A stretch of DNA of 51,932 bases from Gammaproteobacteria bacterium (GCA_028285245.1 JANQPY010000027.1:1-51932); one strand, 5' to 3'; numbered from the stretch's first letter, positions 24,005-32,989 are shown. Numbers and translations are program-made. Notes: generated by a model not told the origin, from the letters alone.

Positions 24005-25036
24005 TTATTTCTTTTGCATCAGGTAGTGGGCGACGAACCATTCGTTGCCTTCTGCATAGCCAAATAGCTCGGCGCAGGCCATAAAGAACATGCGCCAGCG
24101 CTCAACGGCAACTGGCGCCTTTTCGGGGCCTGGCAGCGATGCAAACATAGCGATTGCCTGCTCGCGGTTCGCATCCAGGTTAGCCAGCCAGGCCTCGCAG
24201 GTTCTAGCGTAGTGAACGCCGTTTACGCGCCACTGCTGTTCGATCTCCATATCGTTTCTGAAATAGCTGAACAAATCTTCTGACGGCATCATGCCGCCGG
24301 TAAAGAAGTGTCGGCCCATCCAGTTCCCTGCGCCCTCGGTTTCGAAGAGATAAGGAACGTCGCGATGGCAAAAGATATGCGCAAATAGCTTGCCGTCCGG
24401 CTGTAGCCAGCTAGAAATTTTCTGCAAGAGAAGCTCGTAGTTGCGCAAGTGCTCGAACATCTCGATCGAGACCACCCGATCGAAGCGTTGTGCCGTGTTG
24501 AAGTGGCGAATATCTGCAGTAATGGCTTCGACATTCCGAAGGCCGAGTGCCTCGCAACGGGACTCAATAAACTGCCGTTGACCGCTAGAGTTCGATACCG
24601 CCGTAATCCTGGAGCCGGGGAATCGCTGACCCATCCACAGCGTTAGCGAGCCCCAGCCGCAGCCAAGCTCAAGGATCTGCATGCCGTCCGCCAGTTCCGC
24701 CCGCTCGCAGGTGAGCGAGAGCGCGTGTTCTTCTGCTTCCGCGAGGCTGGCGACGTCACTGGCAAAGACGCTGCAGCTGTACTTGAGGTGTGGGCCCAGT
24801 ACGAGCTGGTAGAACGCCGCGGGTACCTCGTAGTGCTGTTCGTTGGCCTTATCTGTCTCTATCGCCAGGGGTTCTTGGCGCAGACGGGCAGCAAACTGGG
24901 CGCTTTGCGCCTGTCGCGTGCTCGTTGTTGGGGTGCGGGTGTTTCTTAGCCGGCTGGCCAGCAGCCTGCGGATGCCAAACCGCACAAGTGCGTCTGGGAA
25001 CAGCCCGCGTTCGGCCACTCCAATCAGGTTCAGCAT
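24005..25036 (-). CDS. cyclopropane-fatty-acid-synthase-like SAM methyltransferase
   Basis: About 343 residues. Family features: YSCSVFASDVASLAEAEEHA, SAM motif LELGCGWGSLTLWMGQRFP, EMFEHLRNYELLLQKISSWL and the C-terminal FFMACAELFGYAEGNEWFVA. These enzymes methylate double bonds of membrane phospholipid acyl chains. The short N-terminus lacking the usual CFA N-domain resembles the branch that includes the furan-fatty-acid methyltransferase UfaM, but this is inference. The start may be ATG 25036 or GTG 25054. It converges with pufC and is downstream of the DUF1475 gene on the same strand. Confidence 0.82.
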   Translation of the reverse strand: MLNLIGVAERGLFPDALVRFGIRRLLASRLRNTRTPTTSTRQAQSAQFAARLRQEPLAIETDKANEQHYEVPAAFYQLVLGPHLKYSCSVFASDVASLAEAEEHALSLTCERAELADGMQILELGCGWGSLTLWMGQRFPGSRITAVSNSSGQRQFIESRCEALGLRNVEAITADIRHFNTAQRFDRVVSIEMFEHLRNYELLLQKISSWLQPDGKLFAHIFCHRDVPYLFETEGAGNWMGRHFFTGGMMPSEDLFSYFRNDMEIEQQWRVNGVHYARTCEAWLANLDANREQAIAMFASLPGPEKAPVAVERWRMFFMACAELFGYAEGNEWFVAHYLMQKK

Positions 25037-25114
25037 CGACAGCTGAGCACCCACGGCCTTGGCTCAACGGCTGCGCGCTTAACGCGATCACAAAGCGTAC
25101 CCCGTTCCACGGTG

Positions 25115-25468
25115 CTATGCGGTTAGAGCGTGCCGGGCGTCTACGCGCAGGAGCAAAGCACTCACTGGCGCGGCCGGGGGTAACTTGCGGATCTGAATCA
25201 GCAGATAGGCGAGGGTGGCAATATTGCCAAGCGTCATGATCAAAATTAGCCACAGCACGCGCAGGCCATTGTGGGTTTCCTTATACGCTACCCAGACAAA
25301 AAAGATAATGAAGCCGGCGTAGACGTCGAGCAGCGTCATCAGAAACCAGCGGTCACGGATGAGTTCCCTGCCCGCCTCAAAGAGACCACGCTCAAGGCCA
25401 GCCCAGACCGCGCACATCAATAGCAGTATCAGCAGACTTACAAACAACGTGCCAAGTAAACGATGCAT
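25115..25468 (-). CDS. small membrane protein, DUF1475-like
   Basis: 117 residues, three to four hydrophobic segments. RDRWFLMTLLDVYAGFIIFF, VWVAYKETH and LGNIATLAYLLIQIRKL fit the DUF1475 pattern. No function is known. ATG start at 25468. It lies 78 nt upstream of the CFA-like gene on the same strand and is divergent from the DUF1295 gene across 162 nt. Confidence 0.75.
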   Translation of the reverse strand: MHRLLGTLFVSLLILLLMCAVWAGLERGLFEAGRELIRDRWFLMTLLDVYAGFIIFFVWVAYKETHNGLRVLWLILIMTLGNIATLAYLLIQIRKLPPAAPVSALLLRVDARHALTA

Positions 25469-25630
25469 GGCTTCTCCGGCTCAACTCTTAGTCAGGTGTT
25501 CTACTAGTCTAGCGCCTGCGAGACGCGGCCCGGCCTTGTTGGGGGCTGATGTGACGGCAAATGGGTTATGCGTAGGGCGCGATGCTGCGTAAACTGACAC
25601 AGGGTCACTGAGAGGCGGGCTTGAGCGCGC

Positions 25631-26509
25631 GTGAGTTCCGCAGAATACAGAGCGCTTATTTCATTACCAGTGATCCTCTTGCTGGGCGCTGCAATCACGT
25701 GGGCCGGCAGTCAGGGCGGTGAGCGCATGCTCGGTTGGCCCGTATTTGCCTGGTGTGCCGGCTTAAGCTTCGGGTTGAACTGGCTGGCGTTCGTGCATGC
25801 CTGGATTGCTCGAACCGAGCGGTATTTCGATCTGACCGGCAGTTTGACGTACCTGAGTGTGGTCGTGTTGGCCCTGGCAGCGAGAGGTACGGCTGATCCC
25901 AGAGCGCTGCTCATAGGTGCGCTGGTCGCTGTGTGGGCAGTTCGGCTCGGCAGTTTCCTTTTTCTGCGCATATCGCGTGCAGGTTCAGATAGCCGATTCG
26001 ACGAGCTTAAGCACAGCTTCCCCCGATTCCTGATGGTCTGGACGCTTCAGGGTCTGTGGGTGCTGTTGACGCTTGCCTGTGCGCTGGCGGCGATGCTGAG
26101 TGCGGCCACCAGGCCAGGCGGATTGTTCACGGTCGTCGGCGTGGCGTTGTGGGTTGCGGGCTTCGCGATAGAGGCGGTCGCCGACTACCAGAAAACGAGG
26201 TTCCGAGAGCGCGAATCAAACCGCGGGCAATTTATCGCCGTCGGCTTGTGGGCCTGGTCGCGTCACCCCAACTACTTTGGGGAAATCACGCTGTGGGTTG
26301 GCATTGCTGTGATTGCCTTCCCCGCGCTGGCAGGCTGGCAACTCATCACTCTTATCTCCCCTGTTTTCGTCTATCTGCTCCTGACGCGAGTGAGTGGTAT
26401 TCCTCTCCTGGAAGCACGTGCTGAAGAAAAATGGGGCGATGATCCGGCCTATCAGACCTACAAAGCGCGCACGCCCGTGCTGCTGCCGTGGCCGCCCTCC
26501 AAGGGCTAA
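25631..26509 (+). CDS. DUF1295 membrane protein (steroid 5-alpha-reductase-like)
   Basis: 292 residues, six to seven hydrophobic segments. The C-terminal signature FIAVGLWAWSRHPNYFGEIT and the ending LLEARAEEKWGDDPAYQTYK define the DUF1295 / 3-oxo-5-alpha-steroid 4-dehydrogenase-like fold, which binds NADPH and usually reduces lipid-like substrates. The substrate is unknown. GTG start at 25631. The GPH-type transporter begins 23 nt after its stop, so the two are probably an operon. Confidence 0.82.
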   Translation: MSSAEYRALISLPVILLLGAAITWAGSQGGERMLGWPVFAWCAGLSFGLNWLAFVHAWIARTERYFDLTGSLTYLSVVVLALAARGTADPRALLIGALVAVWAVRLGSFLFLRISRAGSDSRFDELKHSFPRFLMVWTLQGLWVLLTLACALAAMLSAATRPGGLFTVVGVALWVAGFAIEAVADYQKTRFRERESNRGQFIAVGLWAWSRHPNYFGEITLWVGIAVIAFPALAGWQLITLISPVFVYLLLTRVSGIPLLEARAEEKWGDDPAYQTYKARTPVLLPWPPSKG

Positions 26510-26532
26510 CTCATGTTGGGTAACGGCATCGG

Positions 26533-27873
26533 ATGACCATCGGCTCGCCGCTGTCGCGATGGCGCTTGACAGCTTATTCCTTACCGTCATTGGCGACTTC
26601 GGTAGTCGCATTGCCACTGGCGCTGTTCATTCCAGCCTATTACGCCAGCGATCTGGGCATGCCGCTCGCGACGGTGGGCGCTGCGATCGCTCTATCGAGA
26701 CTCCTTGACGTGGTGTCCGATCCGATAATCGGTGTGTTGAGCGATCGTGTTAACACTCGGTTTGGACGCCGCCGCGTCTGGATGGTCGTGGGCGTGCCGG
26801 TGTTCCTGCTGGCTCTTTGGAAGATCTTTGTGCCAGGTCCGCAGGTGAGCTTCAGCTATCTGCTTGCGTGGTCGGCCTGCCTGTATATCGGCTTTACGCT
26901 CATCGATCTGCCTCACAAGGCCTGGGGCGCGGAGCTGTCTGACGACTACGATGAGCGCTCGCGCGTCACGGGGTGGCGCGAGGCTTGTTCTACGCTGGGA
27001 CAGGTGGGCTTGTTAGCAGTGCTGACATGGTTGGCCGCGCGCGGCATTGATGACGATGCCCGTCAGCTCAATGGCGTGGCCGTGGCCGTGTGCGTCACTT
27101 TGCCAATACTCATAGCAATCTGCGTGATCCTGGTGCCGGATCGCCGGCCAGGCGCGCGTCGGGCAGGCTTTCCCGGTCCCTGGGCCGGGCTGATGCTGAT
27201 CGTCAGGAATGATGCACTTCGCCGCATGGTTGGGTGTGTCTTGCTATTTGTGTCTGGCGTGGTGATTCAGGGCACGCTGCACCGCCTTGTGTTGGCGGAT
27301 GTGATGGGCAGTGAATCGCTCTTTCCCGTGATGCTGCTCCTGGAGAATCTGGCCACACTGGCATGTATACCCGCCTGGTACTGGCTGTCGCTGCGTGTTG
27401 GTAAACATCGGGCTCTAATAATGGCGGCTCTGTGGATCGCTGCCTGGAGCCTGCCCCTTGTGTGGCTGCGCGCCGGCGATGTGGCCACACTGCTTGCCAT
27501 TGTCGCGATTCGCGGCTCCAGCTTCGCGTCGATTCTGTTTCTCGCGAACTCAATGGCCGCGGATGTGATTGATGTTGATGCTCTGGAAAGCGGAGAGCGG
27601 CGTTCAGGACTCTACTTCGCCATATGGGGCATGGTAATCAAGCTATCGCTGGCGCTTGGCGTGCTCTTGGGCACCACATTGCCCTCTCTGGTTGGATACA
27701 ACCCCGCATCAGAGACCATCGACCCGCCAGTGCAGAGCGCCCTGATGTTGATCTATGGCGCTGTGCCGGCGCTGCTTATGGCGCTCGGCACGCTGTTTCT
27801 GCGCGGTTTTCCAGTCACGCGCGAACGGCATCAAGCCTTACAGGCGAAGTTGCGGGGTGCGCGTTCCGCCTAG
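26533..27873 (+). CDS. GPH/MelB-type major facilitator transporter
   Basis: 446 residues, twelve membrane segments. The motif DVVSDPIIGVLSDRVNTRFG followed by RRRVWMVVGVP is the signature of the glycoside-pentoside-hexuronide:cation symporter family. The substrate is not predictable. Close relatives occur with CFA-like enzymes in singlet-oxygen-response loci of photosynthetic alphaproteobacteria, as I recall them. ATG at 26533; it converges with the aldolase gene (19 nt between stops). Confidence 0.83.
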   Translation: MTIGSPLSRWRLTAYSLPSLATSVVALPLALFIPAYYASDLGMPLATVGAAIALSRLLDVVSDPIIGVLSDRVNTRFGRRRVWMVVGVPVFLLALWKIFVPGPQVSFSYLLAWSACLYIGFTLIDLPHKAWGAELSDDYDERSRVTGWREACSTLGQVGLLAVLTWLAARGIDDDARQLNGVAVAVCVTLPILIAICVILVPDRRPGARRAGFPGPWAGLMLIVRNDALRRMVGCVLLFVSGVVIQGTLHRLVLADVMGSESLFPVMLLLENLATLACIPAWYWLSLRVGKHRALIMAALWIAAWSLPLVWLRAGDVATLLAIVAIRGSSFASILFLANSMAADVIDVDALESGERRSGLYFAIWGMVIKLSLALGVLLGTTLPSLVGYNPASETIDPPVQSALMLIYGAVPALLMALGTLFLRGFPVTRERHQALQAKLRGARSA

Positions 27874-27892
27874 AAGAGCGGCTCTTGACCTA

Positions 27893-28786
27893 TCAGGTGC
27901 CAGACGCAGCGAAGATGGACCCGATGGATTGATCCAGCATGTTGTTGAACTGGTCATCATTCTGCTCAGCCGACAGACCGCCGGTGAGCGCACGCGAGAA
28001 GCTGGCGATCATGCCGTTGTTCTGGGCGAGCCGTCGGTTTGCCTCATCGATTGAGTAACCGCCGGATAGCGCGACCACCCGCAGCATTCTGGCGTGGTCC
28101 TGGCATGCCTTATAGAAGTTGGCCTCTTCCGGCAGCGTCAGTTTGAACATCACCGGAGCGTCGCCAGAGAGCTTGTCCAGGTGGGCGAGCAGCTCATCAC
28201 GCAGTATCGCCTCAGCCTCCGACTTGTCGGGGGCATTGATATCCACTTCGGGTTCAATGATGGGTGTTAACCCCTTGGCCAGAATCTGCTGACCGATTTC
28301 AAACTGCTGCGCGACGATGGCAGCGATACCGCCAGCATTCGCTGACTTAATGACCGAGCGCATCTTTGTGCCGAAGACATTTTGCGAGAGCGCTTTGTCC
28401 AGCAGAGCATCGAGGCCCGGGATAGGCTTCATGAGCTGTACGCCATTCGCTTCGTCGGCGAGACCCTTGTCAACTTTCAGAAACGGGACGACGTTCTTGT
28501 CCTGCCACAGGTAGTGGGATGAGGACTTGCCCTCGAACTGCCTGTCCAGAGTGTTCTCGAACAGGATTGCGCCGAGTATGCGTTCGCCAGTGAAGGCAGG
28601 GCTGGTCACGATGCGCGTGCGCATCTGGTGCACCTGATCAAACATTTCCTCATCGTTGCTATAGCTATCTTCCGACACGCCATAGAGCTTGAGGGCCTTG
28701 GGCGTGCTGCCGCCGCTTTGGTCGAGGGCTGCAATGAAGCCGTTGGAGTGCTTGACCTTGTCGAGCTGCGCTGCGAGGACTGACAT
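27893..28786 (-). CDS. class I fructose-bisphosphate aldolase
   Basis: 297 residues. Cleaves or forms fructose 1,6-bisphosphate through a Lys Schiff base. Family landmarks: [56 protein letters not shown] and [14 protein letters not shown] with the probable Schiff-base Lys. ATG at 28786 with AAGGGG about 8 nt upstream. A single gene with no metabolic partner next to it; it can serve glycolysis, gluconeogenesis or reductive carbon flow. Confidence 0.9.
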   Translation of the reverse strand: MSVLAAQLDKVKHSNGFIAALDQSGGSTPKALKLYGVSEDSYSNDEEMFDQVHQMRTRIVTSPAFTGERILGAILFENTLDRQFEGKSSSHYLWQDKNVVPFLKVDKGLADEANGVQLMKPIPGLDALLDKALSQNVFGTKMRSVIKSANAGGIAAIVAQQFEIGQQILAKGLTPIIEPEVDINAPDKSEAEAILRDELLAHLDKLSGDAPVMFKLTLPEEANFYKACQDHARMLRVVALSGGYSIDEANRRLAQNNGMIASFSRALTGGLSAEQNDDQFNNMLDQSIGSIFAASGT

Positions 28787-29051
28787 AGCTACGCCCCTTG
28801 GAGATGTTCTTCGTTGATAAATTTCCGGCGGCGCCTGGCTACCGGTAAGGAGCCGGACCGCTGCGGCCGCGCATTATCGGCCAGATTGGCTGACCCAAAC
28901 AACCGCTGGTGGGGCCCATTCACGAGACCCCGGGGCTACGCGAAGGCTGGATGCGCAATTCGAGTTTTCCGACCCTGGCAGACCGAAATATCTGCTGGCG
29001 CCGAGCTTTGGCTTGCCTAGACTGGCCAGATACTAAGCGGAGAGAACTCGC

Positions 29052-29381
29052 GTGGTTAAGATCAGCGTTCAGCAAGATTTACGCGAAGAATGGCAGCCAG
29101 TGCTTGATCGGCAGCTCAATCTGGCCATGAGCCGGATGCGTGACCAGCTGGGGAGCCTGAGAGTGCGCTTCGGCGCCAGCCTGACGCCCGGCCAGGAGAC
29201 AGCGGTCTACCGCTGCGAAATCCGTGGTCGCGCCATGACGGGCAAGATCTACCGGCATACCGCGCGCAGTACCGATGGCACCACAGCCATTGCGGACGCG
29301 CTGGCGCGCATCTCGCGGGCGGTTTCACGGGATCGGCGGCAGCCGCCTTCAGCCAATGAGCACCGCCCCTTAATTCAATAG
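29052..29381 (+). CDS. HPF/RaiA-like small protein (copy 1)
   Basis: 109 residues. The pattern of an N-terminal strand-helix (LNLAMSRMRDQLGSLRVRFG), then YRCEIRGRAMTGKIYRHTAR and an Ala-rich helix AIADALARISRAVSRDRR, fits the ribosome hibernation factor / RaiA fold. It lacks the long C-terminal dimerisation domain of long HPF. GTG start with GGAGAG about 10 nt upstream. The 3' end overlaps the convergent NhaR-like gene by 12 bp. A second member lies at 31953. Role in ribosome silencing is inferred. Confidence 0.6.
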   Translation: MVKISVQQDLREEWQPVLDRQLNLAMSRMRDQLGSLRVRFGASLTPGQETAVYRCEIRGRAMTGKIYRHTARSTDGTTAIADALARISRAVSRDRRQPPSANEHRPLIQ

Positions 29382-30266
29382 CGCAGTTGCTGATTCGGTA
29401 ATCTTTACGACGGCGGGGTGCTTGAGCTTCCGCTCGGGCGAGATAGCGAAGAAGCTATCGCTGATGCCGTCTGCGATACCGATTTGCCGGGCGTGGTACA
29501 TGTGCTCCACTTCGTTGCCGATCGCACTGGGCGCGGGGAATACGCCAATCCCTGCGGAGCCGAAGGCCTTCAGCAACGCGCTGTCGTCGAACTCCGCGAC
29601 CACCCGTGGTGTGACACCGACGCGATCAAACCACTCCTCTAGTCCCCGCCGATTGGCGGTCGAGCCCGCAGGCAGGAGCATCGGCGCGTCGTGTAGAGAA
29701 TCGGGAAACCTTTTCTTGTAACGGGCGGCATCCCGGCGATGCGCAAAAAACGCAATGCTGCTGGTGCCCAGATCATGGTTGTAAGCCTTAACGTTCATCC
29801 CCGGGGGAATCGCTCGGTCGGACAACACGAGGTCCAGCCGGTGCACGGCCAGCTCGCCCAATAAATGATCCAGGTCTCCTTCGTGACACACGATACGAAT
29901 GGGGTCCGGCAGATCTAGTGCAGGTGACAGAACACCACACGCGACGAGCTTGGGAATCGAGTTGCAGATGCCCACGTTAAAGGCGACCGGGATGCCGGGC
30001 TGCTTGCTGCGGATTCGCTGGGAGAGTTCAGCGCCCAGCGTGAAAATCTCGTCGGCGTACTGATTTACCACATGCCCGGTTTCAGTGAGCGCCAGCCCGC
30101 GGCCGACCCGCTGCAGGAGTGGTTCACCGACCGCTTGCTCGAGGAGCTTTAGCTGCCCGCTAATGGTCTGCGGGGTCAGGTGGAGTACCTTTGATGCTTT
30201 GCTAATACTTCCCTCCCGTGCGACCGTCCAGAAGTAGAGCAGGTGTGTGTAGTTTAAGTGGCGCAT
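29370..30266 (-). CDS. NhaR-like LysR-family activator divergent from sbtA
   Basis: About 298 residues. The start MRHLNYTHLLYFWTVAREGS and the helix-turn-helix SKASKVLHLTPQTISGQLKL are typical of NhaR rather than general LysR proteins. The rest is a periplasmic-binding-protein-like effector domain. I choose the ATG at 30266; the frame extends to a GTG at 30305, but NhaR proteins begin at this point. It is divergent from sbtA across 254 nt that contain two matching operator-like boxes at 30318-30361. Regulation of bicarbonate uptake, perhaps in response to Na+ or carbon status, is inferred. Confidence 0.85.
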   Translation of the reverse strand: MRHLNYTHLLYFWTVAREGSISKASKVLHLTPQTISGQLKLLEQAVGEPLLQRVGRGLALTETGHVVNQYADEIFTLGAELSQRIRSKQPGIPVAFNVGICNSIPKLVACGVLSPALDLPDPIRIVCHEGDLDHLLGELAVHRLDLVLSDRAIPPGMNVKAYNHDLGTSSIAFFAHRRDAARYKKRFPDSLHDAPMLLPAGSTANRRGLEEWFDRVGVTPRVVAEFDDSALLKAFGSAGIGVFPAPSAIGNEVEHMYHARQIGIADGISDSFFAISPERKLKHPAVVKITESATALLN

Positions 30267-30317
30267 TCTGGGTCTGCTGAAACCGAAAGAGCGGGTATCT
30301 TCCACGATTCTTAAAAT

Positions 30318-30361
30318 TCGTTAAAGACGAATAAAAAGTATTAAGAAATCGTTAAAACCGA
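30318..30361. promoter_or_regulatory. two matching LysR-type boxes between nhaR-like gene and sbtA
   Basis: TCGTTAAAGACGA at 30318-30330 and TCGTTAAAACCGA at 30349-30361. Each is a T-N11-A dyad with TCG/CGA ends, and their starts are 31 bp apart, about three helical turns. The first extends to a perfect ATTCGT/ACGAAT inverted repeat. They lie 52-95 nt upstream of the regulator's ATG in an AT-rich stretch. This fits the paired recognition and activation sites of a LysR tetramer. A TATATA element follows at 30364. Confidence 0.6.
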
Positions 30362-30520
30362 TGTATATATCTTCGAGCCTACCTGTTGTTAGATCTGGAA
30401 AGATCGAATTGATCGAACAGTCGAGTAGGCTATCCTCTCGCCCATGACGTTGCGCTGCACAATGAGCCGGCCTGGGGCGCCTGCCCCGGCATGCTCGCCC
30501 GGCCCAGGGCGGTAGCGACG

Positions 30521-31519
30521 ATGGAATCGTTGTTTCTCACCAACCTGACGTCACCGCCGCTCCTGTTCTTCTTCTTGGGCGTGCTGGCCGTGCTCGTTCG
30601 TTCCGATCTGGAGATTCCAACCCAGGTTGCCAAGTTCCTCTCGCTGTATCTGCTGTTCGCGATTGGTTTTAAAGGCGGCGTCGCTCTGGCAGAGAGTCCG
30701 CTCGACTCCAGTGTTTTCCTCACTATCCTGGCAGCCCTATTCCTGGCTGCCGTGGTGCCGCTGATCGCGTTCTTTGTTCTGCGACGAAAAATCGCATTGG
30801 CAGACGCAGCCGCCATTGCCGCCACTTACGGTTCAATCAGCGCCGTCACGTTCGTCACCTGCACAAGCTACCTCGACGCGGCAGGCATCGAGTGGAGTGG
30901 CTACTTGGTAGCCGCCATGGCCTTGATGGAATCGCCGGCAATCATCATTGGCATTCTCCTGTACCGGCTATACGGTCGCGACGGCTCGTCGAGTCAGGCG
31001 GCGTTAGATATGGGCGAGCTGCTGCGCGAGTCCTGCCTGAATGGCTCGGTCTTCCTCATTCTGGGTAGTCTGGTCATCGGCTGGCTCACAGGCCCGGCGG
31101 GTATGGCACAGATCAGCCCAGTCGTAACCGATCTATTTATTGGCGTGCTGTGCCTTTTCCTCTTGGACATGGGCATTGTGGCCGCGCGGCGTCTCCAGGA
31201 TCTGCGTGCATCAGGTCAGGAGGGAGGCTTTGGGGCGCCGGGCCTGGTTGGCATGGCGCTGGCGTTGCCATTGACCAATGGGCTGCTGGCCGGCGCGCTG
31301 GCCCTGATGCTTGCATTGCCCGAGGGTGATGCATTGCTGCTCACCGTGCTAGGTGCCAGCGCGTCCTACATCGCTGTCCCGGCAGCCATGCGGCTGGCCT
31401 TGCCGGAAGCCAATCCAAGCATTTACCTGCCGATGTCACTGGCGGTCACTTTCCCATTCAACCTGCTTATCGGCATTCCGCTTTACCATGAGGTGCTGCG
31501 GATGTTCATGGCCACGTAA
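30521..31519 (+). CDS. sbtA: sodium-dependent bicarbonate transporter SbtA
   Basis: About 332 residues, ten hydrophobic segments in two inverted halves. SbtA (DUF897) co-transports HCO3- with Na+. Landmarks: FLSLYLLFAIGFKGGVALAE, ATYGSISAVTFVTC, ALMESPAIIIGILLYR, LGASASYIAVPAAMRLALPE, ANPSIYLPMSLAVTFPFN. The two SASYIAVPAA- and GSISAVTF-type segments form the substrate and Na+ site in cyanobacterial SbtA. I chose the ATG at 30521 (AGGG-rich leader); a longer start at 30491 is possible. sbtB follows 27 nt later. Confidence 0.92.
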   Translation: MESLFLTNLTSPPLLFFFLGVLAVLVRSDLEIPTQVAKFLSLYLLFAIGFKGGVALAESPLDSSVFLTILAALFLAAVVPLIAFFVLRRKIALADAAAIAATYGSISAVTFVTCTSYLDAAGIEWSGYLVAAMALMESPAIIIGILLYRLYGRDGSSSQAALDMGELLRESCLNGSVFLILGSLVIGWLTGPAGMAQISPVVTDLFIGVLCLFLLDMGIVAARRLQDLRASGQEGGFGAPGLVGMALALPLTNGLLAGALALMLALPEGDALLLTVLGASASYIAVPAAMRLALPEANPSIYLPMSLAVTFPFNLLIGIPLYHEVLRMFMAT

Positions 31520-31546
31520 CCCTGCCGAGCAGGTAAGGCTAACCAC

Positions 31547-31843
31547 ATGAAACCCTGTAAACGCGTAGAGCTTGTCATCGAAGAGCCAATCAAGCGGCGG
31601 CTGGAGAAAGTCCTCAGCGGCACCGGCATGCCAGGCTACACCGTCATTCCGCGTGCCAGCGGTCGCGGCGATCGCGGGCTGCGACGCGGAGATGAGCCAA
31701 CCGGTACGTCGACCAACTGCGTGTTCATCATTGCCTGCGATGATGATTCTCAGGTTAGCCTGGTGGTTGAGGCCATCCGGCCAGTGCTCTCAAAGTACGG
31801 TGGTATTTGCCTCGTTTCCGATGCCATGTGGCTTAAGCACTAG
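31547..31843 (+). CDS. sbtB: PII-like regulator SbtB
   Basis: 98 residues with a PII fold: VELVIEEPIKRRLEKVL, the T-loop SGRGDRGLRRGDEPTGTSTN, and CVFIIACDDDSQVSLVVEAI. SbtB binds adenine nucleotides (cAMP, AMP, ADP, ATP and, as reported, c-di-AMP) and closes the SbtA channel when carbon demand is low. The C-terminal Cys-rich redox loop of some cyanobacterial SbtB proteins is absent; the chain ends at WLKH. The tight sbtA-sbtB pairing confirms both assignments. Confidence 0.9.
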   Translation: MKPCKRVELVIEEPIKRRLEKVLSGTGMPGYTVIPRASGRGDRGLRRGDEPTGTSTNCVFIIACDDDSQVSLVVEAIRPVLSKYGGICLVSDAMWLKH

Positions 31844-31952
31844 CCGCGCCGCAAAAATCGAATCGCTCGATGTATTCGCTACCGCAATTTCGACTTGTCC
31901 CTCACGTCTCTTCGGCTAGTCTGGGCCTCATCGAAAAAGCGGGGCAAACAAC

Positions 31953-32303
31953 ATGGAAGTACGGGTCGACGCGCGCAACATCAGTCTCCCTCCGGGCGGC
32001 GCTCGAGAGTTGTCTGATCGGGTGGCCAGGGCATTCAGCCAGGTCGAATCCGCGGTGAGACACCTGCATGTGGTGCTGAAGGACATCAACGGGCCCCGTG
32101 GCGGCCGCGACAAGGAGTGTGTTTTGCACATCGCTCTCGATGGTGGCGGCGATCTGGTGATCACGGAAACTCGCGCAACCGCAAAGCGCGCTCTGATGGG
32201 CGCTATTCACCGCGGCCGTCGCTCAGTCCGTCGGGAGATGCGGCGCCGGCGCGGGCATCGACGGGCGCCGCAAGCGTCGCTTGAGTGGCCTGCGTTGGCC
32301 TGA
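31953..32303 (+). CDS. HPF/RaiA-like small protein (copy 2)
   Basis: 116 residues. DARNISLPPGGARELSDRVA, VVLKDINGPRGGRDKECVLH and TRATAKRALMGAIHRGRRSV match the HPF/RaiA-type ribosome-associated family with a strongly basic end. ATG at 31953, 109 nt after sbtB on the same strand. It is clearly related in design to copy 1 at 29052 but with low sequence identity. Its 3' end precedes the exported protein gene. A hibernation role next to carbon uptake genes is inference. Confidence 0.72.
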   Translation: MEVRVDARNISLPPGGARELSDRVARAFSQVESAVRHLHVVLKDINGPRGGRDKECVLHIALDGGGDLVITETRATAKRALMGAIHRGRRSVRREMRRRRGHRRAPQASLEWPALA

Positions 32304-32379
32304 CGGCGCGCGCGAGTTGACACGCGTCGACATACAACCAGGCCGCACTGATATCCATGCACGATCATTGCTTACGCGC

Positions 32380-32949
32380 GTGGGCTCGCGCTGTGCCGGG
32401 GGTCTTCGCTTAGTTAGCCTGCTGCTAGTGGCATTGCTCCTCGGCGATGTGGCCATGGCACAGGCGCGCACGGAGGTGCGCGATGCGCTGCGCGGACTCT
32501 CCTTCGTATCGGAGCAGCTTAGCGATCAGCAGCTCAATGAACTGGACGTACTCGCTGGCCAATTCCCAGACAGCGATCGTTTGGCAGTCGGCCTGAGCGC
32601 GATGATCTACGACAACACCGATTCACCTGCGGAGTACGTTTTGTGGCTGCGTCATGAAGGGCGCCGATGGCTTACTTTCTCGGCGACTGCGCCGGTATCG
32701 CTGCGGGTCGACGGGGACTCTCTTAGCCTCGACGCTTTGCGTCAGTCGCAACCGTCAGTGGAGCCGTCTGGCCGGTTTCTCGAGAAGCTGGAGTACCGGT
32801 TGACGCCGGCGGAGCTTGCAACAATCGGGCGCGGCGCTGATGTGCGTCTGCGGTTAAGGTCTGATACCGGGACCGTGGAGAAACGCCTGAGTGCCGATGA
32901 GCGACGTCAGATTCTCGCCTTCGCTGCGGCTTCCGGCGACGACGCCTAG
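32380..32949 (+). CDS. hypothetical exported protein
   Basis: About 190 residues from the GTG at 32380. The hydrophobic run LRLVSLLLVALLLGDVAMAQ is a signal peptide with cleavage likely after AMA or AQA. The mature part has DALRGLSFVSEQLSDQQLNE, a core YVLWLRHEGRRWLTFSA and a charged C-terminus. I recognise no family. The start is uncertain: no convincing ribosome site is seen, and a TTG at 32368 or an overlap with the HPF-like gene are alternatives. Confidence 0.5.
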   Translation: MGSRCAGGLRLVSLLLVALLLGDVAMAQARTEVRDALRGLSFVSEQLSDQQLNELDVLAGQFPDSDRLAVGLSAMIYDNTDSPAEYVLWLRHEGRRWLTFSATAPVSLRVDGDSLSLDALRQSQPSVEPSGRFLEKLEYRLTPAELATIGRGADVRLRLRSDTGTVEKRLSADERRQILAFAAASGDDA

Positions 32950-32989
32950 CGGTCGAACTCCGCCGCTTACGAGTAGATCTATCCGGTGA

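Noticed and set aside
30364..30420. Further GATC-rich repeats as additional regulator sites for sbtA
   Set aside because: The GATC-containing strings do not share spacing or symmetry with the two clear boxes.
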